Below, one piece after another: positions 18,920 through 27,421 of a DNA stretch of 64,000 nt (position 1 is the first letter of the stretch; each line of letters starts with the position of its first letter). The position numbers and the translations under genes were made by a program. The notes beneath the pieces are model-generated. The model was not told where the DNA came from, made no database searches, and saw only the letters and a program-made list of their open reading frames with translations. The stretch lies in NCBI RefSeq assembly GCF_030553075.1, contig NZ_CP130701.1, forward strand, positions 3,348,001-3,412,000, in the 5' to 3' direction. Source of the stretch: Halomonas sp. I5-271120 (GTDB lineage: Bacteria; Pseudomonadota; Gammaproteobacteria; Pseudomonadales; Halomonadaceae).

Positions 18920-20743
18920 TTAGAAACTCAGTGAAGCTGAAAACAGGATGACAAGGAGCACAGCGGTGGCTACGGCGCTGATCGCCAGGCTGTGATGGAT
19001 CAGGCCGCTTTGCAGGGTTCTCGCCCGCGCGCCCAGGGCCCGCACACCGGCCACCAGGGCGAAGATCAGACCGTCGATACCACGCTCATCCCCGCCCCGA
19101 ACCCAGCGACCCACCGCCAGATTGGCGCGACCGACGCCAAGCGCGGCCGCATAAAGGTGGCCTTCCAGACGGTCACACCGCCGGGCAACAGCCATTACGG
19201 GCCGACCTACCCAGGCGGTGAGCCCGCCCGCAACCACTAGCCCCGATGCTGCCCATTGATGGGCAGGCCCAAGCAGACGCTTGACCGGCACTAGCCAGCC
19301 CAGCGCCAGACCACCCAAGGCGGCGACGAGTCCGGACAATATGGCGCCGATACCTGTGGTTTCCGGCACCGGCAGATCAAGCATTGTTTCGAGTGGACCA
19401 AAGGCCAGACCCAGGCCTGCGGCGGGGATCGCCAGACCCCAGATGCCAGCGCGCATCCAGCCAGTACCGGCGACCGGCCGGGTATCGCCGGAGCTCTGCC
19501 AGAGCAAGCGTAAAGCCCGGGCCATATAGGCGCCGGTCAGCAGAGTGCCTGCCAGGGCCAGAGGGCCGAGCCAGACGGCGCCCTGTGCAGACAGAGCGGC
19601 GGTGATAACCGCATCCTTGGAGAAGAACCCGCTCAGCGGTGGAATGCCAGCCAGTGCCAGCGCCGCCAGAGCAAAGCCAGCGAAGGCCCAGGGTCTGGAG
19701 CGGCCAACGCCCTTCAGCCGATCGAAAGTGGTATCGCCACGCGCATGCTGGAAATCACCGGCAGCCAGGAACAGGCTGCTCTTGATGGCAGCATGGGCGA
19801 GCAAGTGCAACAGGGCGGCCAGCGGAACCCCGGCGCTCACTGCGATCAGCATCAGGCCGTACTGACTGGCCGTAGAAGCCGCGAGCAGGCGTTTGAGATC
19901 ACGCTCGGCCAGCGCAATCACCCCGGCTGCCACCGTGGTAACGCCACCAACAAGCCCAATGGCGAAAAGCGCTTCAGGAGTCAGCAGCGGGGCCGAGCGG
20001 ATCAGCAGGATCGCGCCCGCCGCCACCAGCGTGGCCGAGTGCAACAACGCCGAGACCGGTGTCGGGCCCGCCATGGCGCGCATCAGCCAGTCCTGCAGGG
20101 GAACCTGGGCCGACTTGCCCATGGCGGCCAGCAGTAACAGAAGCCCGGCCGCGGTCGAGGCACTACCACCAGCGGTCAGGGAGACGGCAATCTCACTGGT
20201 ACCTGCCGACCCGATAAGTATGAATACCGCAACGTAAAGCCCGAGATCTGCGCTGCGGGTATAGAGGAAAGCGCGGCTGGCTGCGTTCGCGGCTTCGGGC
20301 CGCTGGAACCAGAAGCCGATCAGCAGGTAACTGCAGAGGCCGATCAGTTCCCAGGCCGCCAGCAGCAGAACCCAGTCGCCGGCCAGCACCAGCGCCTGCA
20401 TGGCGGCCAGGAACAGGGACATTACGGCGTAGAAGCGCGCCTGACCAGACCCTCGCTTCATGTAACCGACGGCATGGATCAGCACGAATGTACCCACCGT
20501 GGCCACCGTCACGGCCAATAACGCCGTAAGCGGCACGCCGACCAGTCGCAGTGGCATGTCCGGCAGACCGGGCATAAGTAGGGTTTCGGTCTGACCACTA
20601 GCCACCCGGGCCAGAAGCCAGAGGCTTCCCGCCAGGCTGAGCGTTGCGCCAGCCAGGGCCAGTGCAGGCGGCCACCGGCGCAGTATCAACACGGCCAGGG
20701 CGGCGATCAGCGGCGGTAATATCGGCAGGACCACTGCATTCAT
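18920..20743 (-). CDS. nuoL: NuoL-like proton-channel subunit
   Basis: 607 aa, about the usual NuoL length, so the C-terminal lateral helix and final membrane anchor (IHHSLAISAVATAVLLVIL) are probably present. Family motifs: LLAAWELIGLCSYLLIGFWF (about 128-147) with the key Glu, GKSAQVPLQDWLMRAMAGP (about 209-227), TPVSALLHSATLVAAG and LLAHAAIKSSLFLAAG. In complex I NuoL is the distal pump. It starts inside the NuoK stop (ATGA overlap). Relatives also form MrpA and DabB, which work without electron transfer, so a non-redox partner is conceivable. Confidence 0.88.
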   Translation of the reverse strand: MNAVVLPILPPLIAALAVLILRRWPPALALAGATLSLAGSLWLLARVASGQTETLLMPGLPDMPLRLVGVPLTALLAVTVATVGTFVLIHAVGYMKRGSGQARFYAVMSLFLAAMQALVLAGDWVLLLAAWELIGLCSYLLIGFWFQRPEAANAASRAFLYTRSADLGLYVAVFILIGSAGTSEIAVSLTAGGSASTAAGLLLLLAAMGKSAQVPLQDWLMRAMAGPTPVSALLHSATLVAAGAILLIRSAPLLTPEALFAIGLVGGVTTVAAGVIALAERDLKRLLAASTASQYGLMLIAVSAGVPLAALLHLLAHAAIKSSLFLAAGDFQHARGDTTFDRLKGVGRSRPWAFAGFALAALALAGIPPLSGFFSKDAVITAALSAQGAVWLGPLALAGTLLTGAYMARALRLLWQSSGDTRPVAGTGWMRAGIWGLAIPAAGLGLAFGPLETMLDLPVPETTGIGAILSGLVAALGGLALGWLVPVKRLLGPAHQWAASGLVVAGGLTAWVGRPVMAVARRCDRLEGHLYAAALGVGRANLAVGRWVRGGDERGIDGLIFALVAGVRALGARARTLQSGLIHHSLAISAVATAVLLVILFSASLSF

Positions 20744-21051
20744 CCTTTAAGGTCCTGCGCTTCTTCCATCTCTACCGAGCCCTTGGCCCGGAAGCGGGCG
20801 ATGGCAATGCCAAAGCCGACCGCCATCTCCAGCGCCATAACCGTCATCACCACCAGCACAAACATCTGGCCGGAATAGGCTTCTGGGTGCAGAAAGCGCC
20901 AGAAAGCGACCAGGTTCACCATCGCGCCCGCCAGCATTAGCTCCACGCCCATCATGATCATCACCAGATTGGTCTGGGACAGTGCGCCATAGATACCGAT
21001 ACCGAAGAGTATTGCGCCGATCAGAAGCGCTACTATCAGAACTGCGGTCAT
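20740..21051 (-). CDS. nuoK: NuoK-like membrane subunit
   Basis: 103 aa, three membrane helices, with the family core NLVMIMMGVELMLAGAMVNL (about 28-47), including the conserved membrane Glu of NuoK/MrpC. The start overlaps the NuoJ stop and the stop overlaps the NuoL start by 4 nt. Confidence 0.88.
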   Translation of the reverse strand: MTAVLIVALLIGAILFGIGIYGALSQTNLVMIMMGVELMLAGAMVNLVAFWRFLHPEAYSGQMFVLVVMTVMALEMAVGFGIAIARFRAKGSVEMEEAQDLKG

Positions 21052-21584
21052 TCCGATGACTCCTTGTCGTTTTTACTCGCCAGGTTCTGCACCGGAATTG
21101 CCACCGCCGTGGCCGCAATCATCGCGGTCAGGATGGTGATGCCAGCGGTTTCGAAGATCATCATCGAGCGCCCGAGCAGCTCCATGCCCAGCGCCCGTGT
21201 CTGCGCCTCCGCGTCCGGCACCTGGTCCGCCAAGGGACCCCAGTCGGACAGCAGTGCAATGGCGATGGCAACAACGGCGGCACTGACCCCGGCACCGATC
21301 GAGAAGCGCTTCTGGTGGCTCATATCCATACCGCCAAGCCCACCGGGATCCATCATGAACATCACCATGAAGATGGCCATGATGCTCATCTCCGTGGCCA
21401 TCATCATGATCTGCAGTACACCCAGAAATTCGGTCTGCATCGCCAGAAACATGCAGCCGACGGCGGTCTGCGAAAACAACAGCGCCAGTGCGGAACGGAC
21501 CATGGACGATGTGCGAAACACCACCAGGCCGAAGCCGATTGCGGCCAGCCCGAACACAGCGACAAAAAAAGCCTGTGCGTACAT
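21048..21584 (-). CDS. nuoJ: NuoJ-like membrane subunit
   Basis: 178 aa with five membrane segments. NuoJ-like features are SALALLFSQTAVGCMFLAMQ (about 31-50) and LGVLQIMMMATEMSIMAIFM (about 54-73), where canonical NuoJ has A-x-Q-I-x-x-Y-x-G-A; the usual Tyr is replaced here by Met. Starts one base into the NuoH stop (TAATG). Confidence 0.82.
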   Translation of the reverse strand: MYAQAFFVAVFGLAAIGFGLVVFRTSSMVRSALALLFSQTAVGCMFLAMQTEFLGVLQIMMMATEMSIMAIFMVMFMMDPGGLGGMDMSHQKRFSIGAGVSAAVVAIAIALLSDWGPLADQVPDAEAQTRALGMELLGRSMMIFETAGITILTAMIAATAVAIPVQNLASKNDKESSE

Positions 21585-22480
21585 TAGGGAACCACCAGGA
21601 TCAGTAAACCGACAATAATGATATTAACCAGTGCCAGGGGGATGCCCATAATCCAGCACCACCGCATCAGATCCGCCTCGCGAATGCGTGGCAGGTAGCG
21701 ACCGACGAGCAGCATCGACACGGCTACGGCCAGGGTCTTGATCAGGCTCCAGGCCCAGGGCGGCAGCAGCGGGCCATGCCAGCCGCCGAGGTAAAACACC
21801 GTGGTCGCCGAAGCCAGAGTAACCACCAGCGTCAGTCGGGCCAGGCGCAGCACTGCCAGGCGCACCCCGGTGTACTCGGCGTCCACACCTCCGCCAAGCT
21901 CCCCTTCTGCGGTGGGCAGATCGAAGGGGGCACGGAACGCCAGCGCCATGGCGGCAATGAAAAACAGCACGAAGCCCAGAGGCTGGTAGACGATGTTCCA
22001 CAAGCTGCTCTGGGAACCAACGATCGCGGTGTTCACCAGGGACTCTGCACGCATGGCCACGGCCGTGATCGGCATGACAATAAGCATGGAATAGGCAATA
22101 AGCTGGCCCAGAAAACGCCAGCCGCCGATCATCGCGTAGGCGCCATCCGGCCCCCAGCCAGCCATGATCACCGCGACCAGCACATAGGCCAGGGCCGCGT
22201 TGATGAAGAGCGCGCCGGTGCCCAGGTCCGCGATGATCAGATCCGGCGCCAGCGGCAGGACCGCCATGCCAAGCACTGCTACGACCAATAGCAGCACCGG
22301 CGCCGCCTCGAAAAAGACCCGGTCCGGCGAGCGCGGCACAATAGATTCACGTCCGAGGTGAGCCAGGCCGTTGAACAGCGGCGCCGCCGGACTCAGACGC
22401 CCAGTGGCCATCCAGCCCTCAATCACAGCCAGCAGCCAGGCGCTGCCAAGCAGCGCGAGCAAAACGATGGCGACAGTCAC
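21584..22480 (-). CDS. nuoH: NuoH-like membrane subunit with degenerate quinone-site motifs
   Basis: 298 aa, eight membrane segments. The loop FRAPFDLPTAEGELGGGVDA (about 184-203) followed by EYTGVRLAVLRL corresponds to the PFDLPEAE...EY segment of NuoH. In contrast the N-terminal loop, normally ERK followed by Q-x-R-x-G-P, reads AVIEGWMATGRLSPAAP, so residues that shape the quinone chamber are lost. Overlaps the fusion gene before it by 4 nt. I infer the subunit still joins the peripheral fusion to the membrane arm but may not bind quinone in the ordinary way. Confidence 0.82.
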   Translation of the reverse strand: MTVAIVLLALLGSAWLLAVIEGWMATGRLSPAAPLFNGLAHLGRESIVPRSPDRVFFEAAPVLLLVVAVLGMAVLPLAPDLIIADLGTGALFINAALAYVLVAVIMAGWGPDGAYAMIGGWRFLGQLIAYSMLIVMPITAVAMRAESLVNTAIVGSQSSLWNIVYQPLGFVLFFIAAMALAFRAPFDLPTAEGELGGGVDAEYTGVRLAVLRLARLTLVVTLASATTVFYLGGWHGPLLPPWAWSLIKTLAVAVSMLLVGRYLPRIREADLMRWCWIMGIPLALVNIIIVGLLILVVP

Positions 22481-24450
22481 GAAGTCACCTCCCAGGGCGA
22501 AAGGTCCAGTGACCCGACTGCCAGCAGCGCATCGCCCAGTTCCTGGCCCTCGACAAGCTTCGGGACCAGGCCGATATGGTGACTGCAGGCGGTGTCCAGC
22601 TCGTATGACTTAACATGGCCGCGCTCCAGTTTCAGACTTAGCCGGGCCTCGCCGCGCGGAGTGTCAACGGTTGCCTCACCGGTTCCTGACACATCGCCAA
22701 CGTCGCGCAGAACCGGCAGCTCCGGTTCTGCGCCCGACTTTATAAGGTCAAGGCTGGCCGAAATTTCGGCCAGGCGCTGCCACAGGCGCGCCCAGGCATC
22801 TCCGCCTTCGTTGGCAGCACTCGCTACGGGGCCGCGCAAACCAGAAGATTCCGTTGGCAGTATACCGACTCCCATCAGCCGCGATTTAAGCAAAGGCGTT
22901 CGTTCAAGGCGGGTACCCAATGTACGCAGCGCTGGCTCCAGGGCAGCAAGACTGTCCCGGTTAGCCTCTCTGACTTGCAGTTGCAGAGTTGAAGCCCGTT
23001 GCGTCAGCCAGGCGAAGCCGAGCTGGCGCCCTAACTGAGCCAGCCAGCCAAGATGACTGGCGATGCGCTCACGCTCAAGGGCGCCAGTGCGGGCACCGGC
23101 GTTTGCCGAATCGTCCTCCAGTCCTGCCGCTTGCTCTATTGCCAGACAAGCCAAAAGACGGTAGCTCACCGGCGCGAGCGGAATTGCAGCTGACAGATAC
23201 GCAATGAAGGTCTCGGCATCCATCTCTTCACTTTCTTCAACATTGTCACCTTTGCTGGTCACCCCCACCAGGGAGATCGCCTGCCCCTCCGTTACGCCGT
23301 CACCATCAAGGGTCAGCGTCAACTTCAGTCCGCCGGGCAAGCCAGGGAAGACCGGACCGAACGGCACCTCAAGCCAGTCCATCTGCAGGCCGTCGGCGCT
23401 GCGCGGCAGGTCTTTGGTGACTTCAATCATGGACATGAATCCCGAGGAACCATGATCATGTCCTTCATGATCATGTCCTTCATGATCATGCCCACCGTGA
23501 TCGTGTTCACCGTGATCGTGTTCACCGTGATCATGGCCGGAATGTTCATGTTCTGAGTGGTCGTCAGATTCACGGACTACCAGATCCATGCCGCACTTCG
23601 GGCAGCTGCCCGGTTCGTCCCGAACAATTTCGGGGTGCATGGGGCAGGTATATTCGGTCCCAGCATTTTCGGGAGCGTGTTCCGGTTGGTGTTCGTTATT
23701 GTGGTCGTGGTCGTGGTCGTGGCCGTGGTCCTGATCATGGCCATCATGATGCTCATGATGCCCATGGTGGCTCTGGTGCTCATGGTGGCTCTGGTGCTCA
23801 TGGTGGCTCTGGTGCTCCTGGTCATGGCAATGCTCGTGTTCGTGGCCATGGTGTTCGTGATCTTCGTGATGTTCATGATCGCTGCCGCCGTCAGGGGTTG
23901 ACTCCCCGGCTTCGCGGGCTACCAGGTCCATGCCACATTTGGGGCAGCTACCCGGCTCATCCTCCACAACTTCGGGATGCATGGGGCAGACATACTCGAT
24001 CCTGGCGTGCATTACAGAGGCGTCGAAATCCTCCGGCGAGTCTGTAAAGGCACCGTCAGCCAATGCCCGCTTTAGCTGACCTACGGCTTCGGTCAGATCT
24101 TCTTGCGAGAGGTCTGAGGAGATATCGTCACCCGATAAAGTCGACGGTGTCTGCCCGCCTACCATGAGAATCGCGCGCGGCCGGGGCATCTGCGCGTAGA
24201 GCACTGCCACGGCATCCCCCATTTTCCCGGGCAGATCTCCGACAATCAGAAGCACGCTGGCATCGCGTGGCGTGGTTGCAATGCGCAAGCCTGCTGCAGT
24301 CACGTCCAGACCATGCGCCAGGGCCACTTCCGGGCCCGGAACGATCAGACAGCTCAGGTTACGCGCCAGGGCCCGGGAAACCAGCTTCTGCAGCACTGAG
24401 TAACGTTTCTGCCGTGCGCCCGTTAGGTTTATTGCTGGATCAGAACTCAT
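22477..24450 (-). CDS. NuoB-like / metal-binding / NuoD-like fusion protein
   Basis: 657 aa from the ATG at 24450, which overlaps the NuoA stop as ATGA (an ATG at 24477 is in frame). Residues about 25-130 are NuoB-like: ATTPRDASVLLIVGDLPGKM and LYAQMPRPRAILMVGG match the sPRqADvliVaG and lYdqmPePk..iamGaC blocks. All cluster-N2 ligands are missing: CC reads SC, GaC reads GGQTP and PGCPP is gone. Two HMBD domains (about 152-176, 266-290; CPMHPEV/I...CPKCGMDLV) are separated and followed by His-rich linkers (about 190-255, 297-334). Residues about 340-657 are NuoD-like: FPGLPGGLKLTLTLDGDGV, EREREIASHL-type helix (ALERERIASHLGWL), SSGLRGPVASA and a C-terminus VDTPRGEA...GSLDLSPWEV in which hydrogenase cysteines are absent. 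Likely a metal-sensing or metal-loaded peripheral arm without redox centres (inference). Confidence 0.85.
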   Translation of the reverse strand: MSSDPAINLTGARQKRYSVLQKLVSRALARNLSCLIVPGPEVALAHGLDVTAAGLRIATTPRDASVLLIVGDLPGKMGDAVAVLYAQMPRPRAILMVGGQTPSTLSGDDISSDLSQEDLTEAVGQLKRALADGAFTDSPEDFDASVMHARIEYVCPMHPEVVEDEPGSCPKCGMDLVAREAGESTPDGGSDHEHHEDHEHHGHEHEHCHDQEHQSHHEHQSHHEHQSHHGHHEHHDGHDQDHGHDHDHDHNNEHQPEHAPENAGTEYTCPMHPEIVRDEPGSCPKCGMDLVVRESDDHSEHEHSGHDHGEHDHGEHDHGGHDHEGHDHEGHDHGSSGFMSMIEVTKDLPRSADGLQMDWLEVPFGPVFPGLPGGLKLTLTLDGDGVTEGQAISLVGVTSKGDNVEESEEMDAETFIAYLSAAIPLAPVSYRLLACLAIEQAAGLEDDSANAGARTGALERERIASHLGWLAQLGRQLGFAWLTQRASTLQLQVREANRDSLAALEPALRTLGTRLERTPLLKSRLMGVGILPTESSGLRGPVASAANEGGDAWARLWQRLAEISASLDLIKSGAEPELPVLRDVGDVSGTGEATVDTPRGEARLSLKLERGHVKSYELDTACSHHIGLVPKLVEGQELGDALLAVGSLDLSPWEVTS

Positions 24451-24809
24451 TGCCGCCTGAAAGCCCCCTGACTCCACCCGTAGAGCAGACCGAGAAAAAG
24501 AATGGCAAGAAACACGCCCATATCAAGCAAGGCAACCATTCCTACTTCCTTGTACACAACGGCCCACGGGTACATGAATGCCATCTCCATATCGAAAGCC
24601 AGAAACAGCAACGCGTATCCATAGTAACGAGCGTGATACCGCCCCCATACCGGATCCCGCGACAGGACTCCGGAACTCGCCGGCACATCCTTGCCCGGCT
24701 CCCCGCGTGTCGGGCCTATGGCGCGGGACAAGCTGTAAAGGGAAAGCACCATACCCACGGTACCCAGCGCCAGGCCAAGTAGCAGAACGTATTGCTGCGT
24801 AGCGTTCAT
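24447..24809 (-). CDS. nuoA: NuoA-like membrane subunit lacking the conserved Cys loop
   Basis: 120 aa from the ATG at 24809, behind GGAGGA; the frame is open further upstream but that part has no RBS and overlaps an IS remnant. Three helices, with YYGYALLFLAFDMEMAFMYP (about 60-79) then WAV, the NuoA signature. The first loop, which in NuoA carries E-C-G and takes part in the quinone-site switch, reads SRDPVWGRYHARYY here. First gene of the operon. The promoter must lie within about 24810-24900, next to a decayed IS3 remnant; no copper-box repeat was found there. Confidence 0.85.
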   Translation of the reverse strand: MNATQQYVLLLGLALGTVGMVLSLYSLSRAIGPTRGEPGKDVPASSGVLSRDPVWGRYHARYYGYALLFLAFDMEMAFMYPWAVVYKEVGMVALLDMGVFLAILFLGLLYGWSQGAFRRQ

Positions 24810-24909
24810 TATTCCTCCAGAGTAGCCAGTTACACGTCGGTGAAATCTATGATCCGGTGGGCGTTGCTTGGCCCATCGCCCGAACGCTTGACGCACGTTC
24901 AATGCTGGA

Positions 24910-25200
24910 ACTAATCAGGGTACAAACCACGCTGCCGGTAGTATTCGGCCAGCTCGGCGTCACTCAGCGCGGCCATTTCACGCACGGCATGGAATTTGTC
25001 ACATCAGCTCTAGCCTTCGGGATCATCCGCCTGGTCGGGCAGCAGACGACCCGCTTTCCGGGCCTTATTCCGCCAGTTGTACAACGTGGTCGCCGAGATA
25101 CCTTCTTCCTCAGCTACCTCCGCGACCGTGCGGTTATGGGGCGGGAATAGCTTCTTGAGGATAGCTTCCCGGCGCTCGTCGGATTACTTCATCGGAGCCT
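24910..25200 (-). pseudogene. IS3-family OrfA remnant upstream of the nuo-like operon
   Basis: Minus strand: after M-K-stop, the text reads SDERREAILKKLFPP, TVAEVAEEEGISATTLYNWR and later LSDAELAEYYRQRGLYPD, matching the OrfA at 59645-60154. In-frame stops and a frameshift make it a relic. It marks an insertion or rearrangement immediately upstream of nuoA. Confidence 0.75.
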
Positions 25201-25348
25201 CGTCTCGCCCCTCCAGGGTTCAGAGTCTATCAGCCGCTGAGGCTCCAACTAGCTTGACAGTGGGGGATCTTCGTCTGACGTAAATACGGGGCACTCCGCA
25301 CCATCGATGCCGCGTGGAACGACCTGGCGTCGGTGACGACGGGAGCCG

Positions 25349-25687
25349 TCAATGACAGCTCCAGGGCTCCTTGTTGGCATTGTCCTTGATGTTCTGGTCG
25401 ACGAACCGGTAGTGGTCTTCCTTGAAGCGGTTCCACCAGCCGTGACTGATCTCAATGGCGTGCCGGGCGAGGATCGCTTCGATATGGTCGATGCACAGCC
25501 GCGACCCGTCATAGGCCATGATGAGCTTGCACTTGTCGGTGTCGTAGGTGACGCGTTGCAGTCCGAATAGCTCGTCTATCTGTGCGATGGCCAGACGTAA
25601 CGCATCGGCATCGCAGGGCTCGAGCTTCAACTTACGCGTCACTAGATGGATCTCATTCACGCCTAGACGGAGTTCATTCTTGGACAT
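25349..25687 (-). CDS. Uncharacterised 112-aa protein with a ferredoxin-like (HMA-like) fold pattern
   Basis: ATG at 25687 with AAGGAG 9 nt upstream. The order of predicted elements (NEIHLVTRKLKLEP, DADALRLAIAQIDELFGL, QRVTYDTDKCKLIMAYD, LCIDHIEAILARHAIEI) is beta-alpha-beta-beta-alpha-beta, as in HMA metal chaperones, but there is no GMTCxxC motif. The tail HGWWNRFKEDHYRFVDQN ends in a Cys-His. Related small proteins occur in metal islands. Its upstream region holds both a MerR-type promoter (25836-25867) and a repeat-type site (25950-25981). Confidence 0.65.
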   Translation of the reverse strand: MSKNELRLGVNEIHLVTRKLKLEPCDADALRLAIAQIDELFGLQRVTYDTDKCKLIMAYDGSRLCIDHIEAILARHAIEISHGWWNRFKEDHYRFVDQNIKDNANKEPWSCH

Positions 25688-25835
25688 GTGGAGCACTCCT
25701 TCTTGTCTGTGTCGTCATGACCTCGCTAGCGTCATTTCCCTGCAGGGGGGCGATTTTCTGATCGTTCCGGACGGGGCTCGCAGAACGGAGCAGCCCGGAT
25801 GATGCAGGCGGAGCCTCCACTTATCATGTGTGAGT

Positions 25836-25867
25836 ATCCTACAACCCTTGTGTTACCCAATGGTCAA
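25836..25867 (-). promoter_or_regulatory. MerR-family-type promoter
   Basis: Minus strand TTGACC (25867-25862), 20-nt spacer containing TTGGGTAACACAAGGG, then TAGGAT (25841-25836). Closely resembles the site at 46951-46981. Points at the 112-aa gene. Confidence 0.45.
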
Positions 25868-25949
25868 ATTGTGGTGTGCCGCTAGAGGGTGGGCAGCACC
25901 AGTCCTGGATCACGGTTATGCAATTCTCACTCCTACGTCGCACGCCATC

Positions 25950-25981
25950 AGCCTGGGCGACAAAGCTGAACCAAGGCTGAA
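25950..25981 (-). promoter_or_regulatory. Repeat-type promoter, site B
   Basis: Minus strand TTCAGC (25981-25976), N5, TTCAGC (25970-25965), 9 nt, CAGGCT. Both half-sites are perfect; the -10 is weak. It lies 278 nt before the 112-aa gene start. Confidence 0.5.
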
Positions 25982-26081
25982 TGGGAGCTACTGTTGTGGA
26001 TGTCATGGATACGTCAGCGAGAAATGTCCGGGGTGCAAGTCATAGCCGGCCTCAGCGGGTGTTTGGTGAGACGCTGACCGG

Positions 26082-26828
26082 CTACCTCAGATGCAGCAAG
26101 CGCTTGAGGGCGGATCGGTAGCGTGTCGGCGCCGCCTTCCAGGCCAGCGGCAGCAGAGTGAGGGTGCCGAGCGCGAGCACCGTTAGGCCCGCACGGCGCA
26201 GATCGTCGGAGGCGAGTTCGTTGCCGAAATGCGCCAGCAGGAAACTCGCCGGCATGACGCCGAGCAGCGTCGCGATGGCGAAGCGCCAGGCCTTGAGGGG
26301 CGAGAGGCCGGCCGCATAGCTGACGACGTCGAAGGAAAGGAACGGCATCAGCCGGGTCACGAAAACGGCGGCCATCAGGGCGTTCTGGGAGGTGATGAAA
26401 CGATGAAGAAGACCGCTGGAGGGACGCATGCCCAACCAGGCTCTCATCGCGTCATATCCTAGCAGGCGGGAAATGGCGAAGGCGATGAGCGCGCCGGCCT
26501 CGGAGCCGATGGCCACGTAAAGTGTGCCCCAGACATGACCATAGGCCGCGCCGGCAGCGAGCGCGATCGGGGCACTTGGGATCGGGCTCATGACGATGGC
26601 GATCATCATTAGGCCAACGACCAGTGCTGGACCGAATGGGCCAAGCCGTATCACTGCCTGTTCGAGGGTGTCGCCGGCCAGCAAGGCATCCAGCATGCCG
26701 GTTCGCCACAGCACCAGAGCGGTGGCGAGAAAAACGGTAAGTACCGCCATGCCCAACATGATGCGTCGCCATGAAGCACGGGAAAGGCGTTTCGGGGCGC
26801 CAGTATCGATCTTGTGCGGGCTAACCAT
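26082..26828 (-). CDS. TVP38/TMEM64-family (SNARE-associated/DedA-like) membrane protein
   Basis: 248 aa with five or six membrane segments. The family core is MIAIVMSPIPSAPIALAAGA (about 77-96), GSEAGALIAFAISRLLG and FVTRLMPFLSFDVVSYAAGL (about 156-175), the re-entrant-loop pattern of VTT/TVP38 proteins. RBS GGGAGAC before the ATG at 26828. Genes of this family are often found near mercury or selenite resistance loci; the transported molecule is unknown. Confidence 0.88.
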   Translation of the reverse strand: MVSPHKIDTGAPKRLSRASWRRIMLGMAVLTVFLATALVLWRTGMLDALLAGDTLEQAVIRLGPFGPALVVGLMMIAIVMSPIPSAPIALAAGAAYGHVWGTLYVAIGSEAGALIAFAISRLLGYDAMRAWLGMRPSSGLLHRFITSQNALMAAVFVTRLMPFLSFDVVSYAAGLSPLKAWRFAIATLLGVMPASFLLAHFGNELASDDLRRAGLTVLALGTLTLLPLAWKAAPTRYRSALKRLLHLR

Positions 26829-26924
26829 GTCTCCCTTTCTCTGACCTAGAGCGCATCGCAGGGTCAGGACCGAGAGATCCTGATTCTTCGCATATTTTAT
26901 GAGGCCTCAGCGCGAACCATTATG

Positions 26925-27150
26925 ACGTTAGGGCTGGATAAGAGCCACATCTTCACGCCGGTGACGACGCCAGTATCCCCGGTGGCATCCCACGAGGCAC
27001 GAGCCAAGTCAGCCATGTCGGCATAAGATTTCCCAGTAATCGCCGACATAGGGGGCGAACTATCGGGTGGCTTCATATCGCAACCGCAGCCCTGTGCGGA
27101 ACCGGATTGAGGCCCTCTCTGGCGCCGTTCTCCAGTTCCATACACATGCC
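26925..27150 (-). pseudogene. Fossil of a copA-copB locus (copB C-terminus joined to a copA piece)
   Basis: SYADMADLARASWDATGDTG and VVTGVKMW match the C-terminus of CopB at 39372-40148 (SYGDTADLARASGDATEDTG). Immediately upstream, DNA reading GGCGCCGTTCTCCAG-TCCAT-CACATGCCG on the plus strand matches copA around 40311-40340. Reading frames are broken. This is a third partial copy of the cop locus with an internal deletion. Confidence 0.7.
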
Positions 27151-27421
27151 GAGCAATTAGGTCATCGAGGTACAGGATAAAATGGTCGCCTTCTTGGGTG
27201 TTGGAGTCACACATGTTGGCTATGCTGGCTATATGGAAGGGCATGCCGTATGAACTTGGCTCTGTGCATTGGGGCCTAGCTCCTTACGGCGCGCTACGCC
27301 GCTGAAGGGGCGCACAGATGCCACGCTCGTGGCGTTCTAGGTTAGCAGTAAGACGAGCGCGAGCAGGAAGAATGGCGATAGCAATGAGTTAAGGCAACAA
27401 GGTGCATGACGGGGCAGTTGT

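Noticed and set aside
16071..21051. Operon as an Mrp-type Na+/H+ antiporter
   Set aside because: NuoA, H and J plus NuoB/NuoD-like parts are present and MrpE/F/G are not.
23440..23830. Regular 18-bp repeats, considered as a CRISPR-like array
   Set aside because: Repeats are contiguous, without spacers, and encode His-rich units in frame with a gene.
16071..24809. Operon as an ordinary NADH:quinone oxidoreductase
   Set aside because: No NuoC, E, F, G or I; N2 ligands absent; metal-binding domains inserted between the NuoB- and NuoD-like parts.
25830..26045. 71-codon frame with several cysteines near its end
   Set aside because: Runs through the promoter region with site B and the MerR-type box; no RBS.
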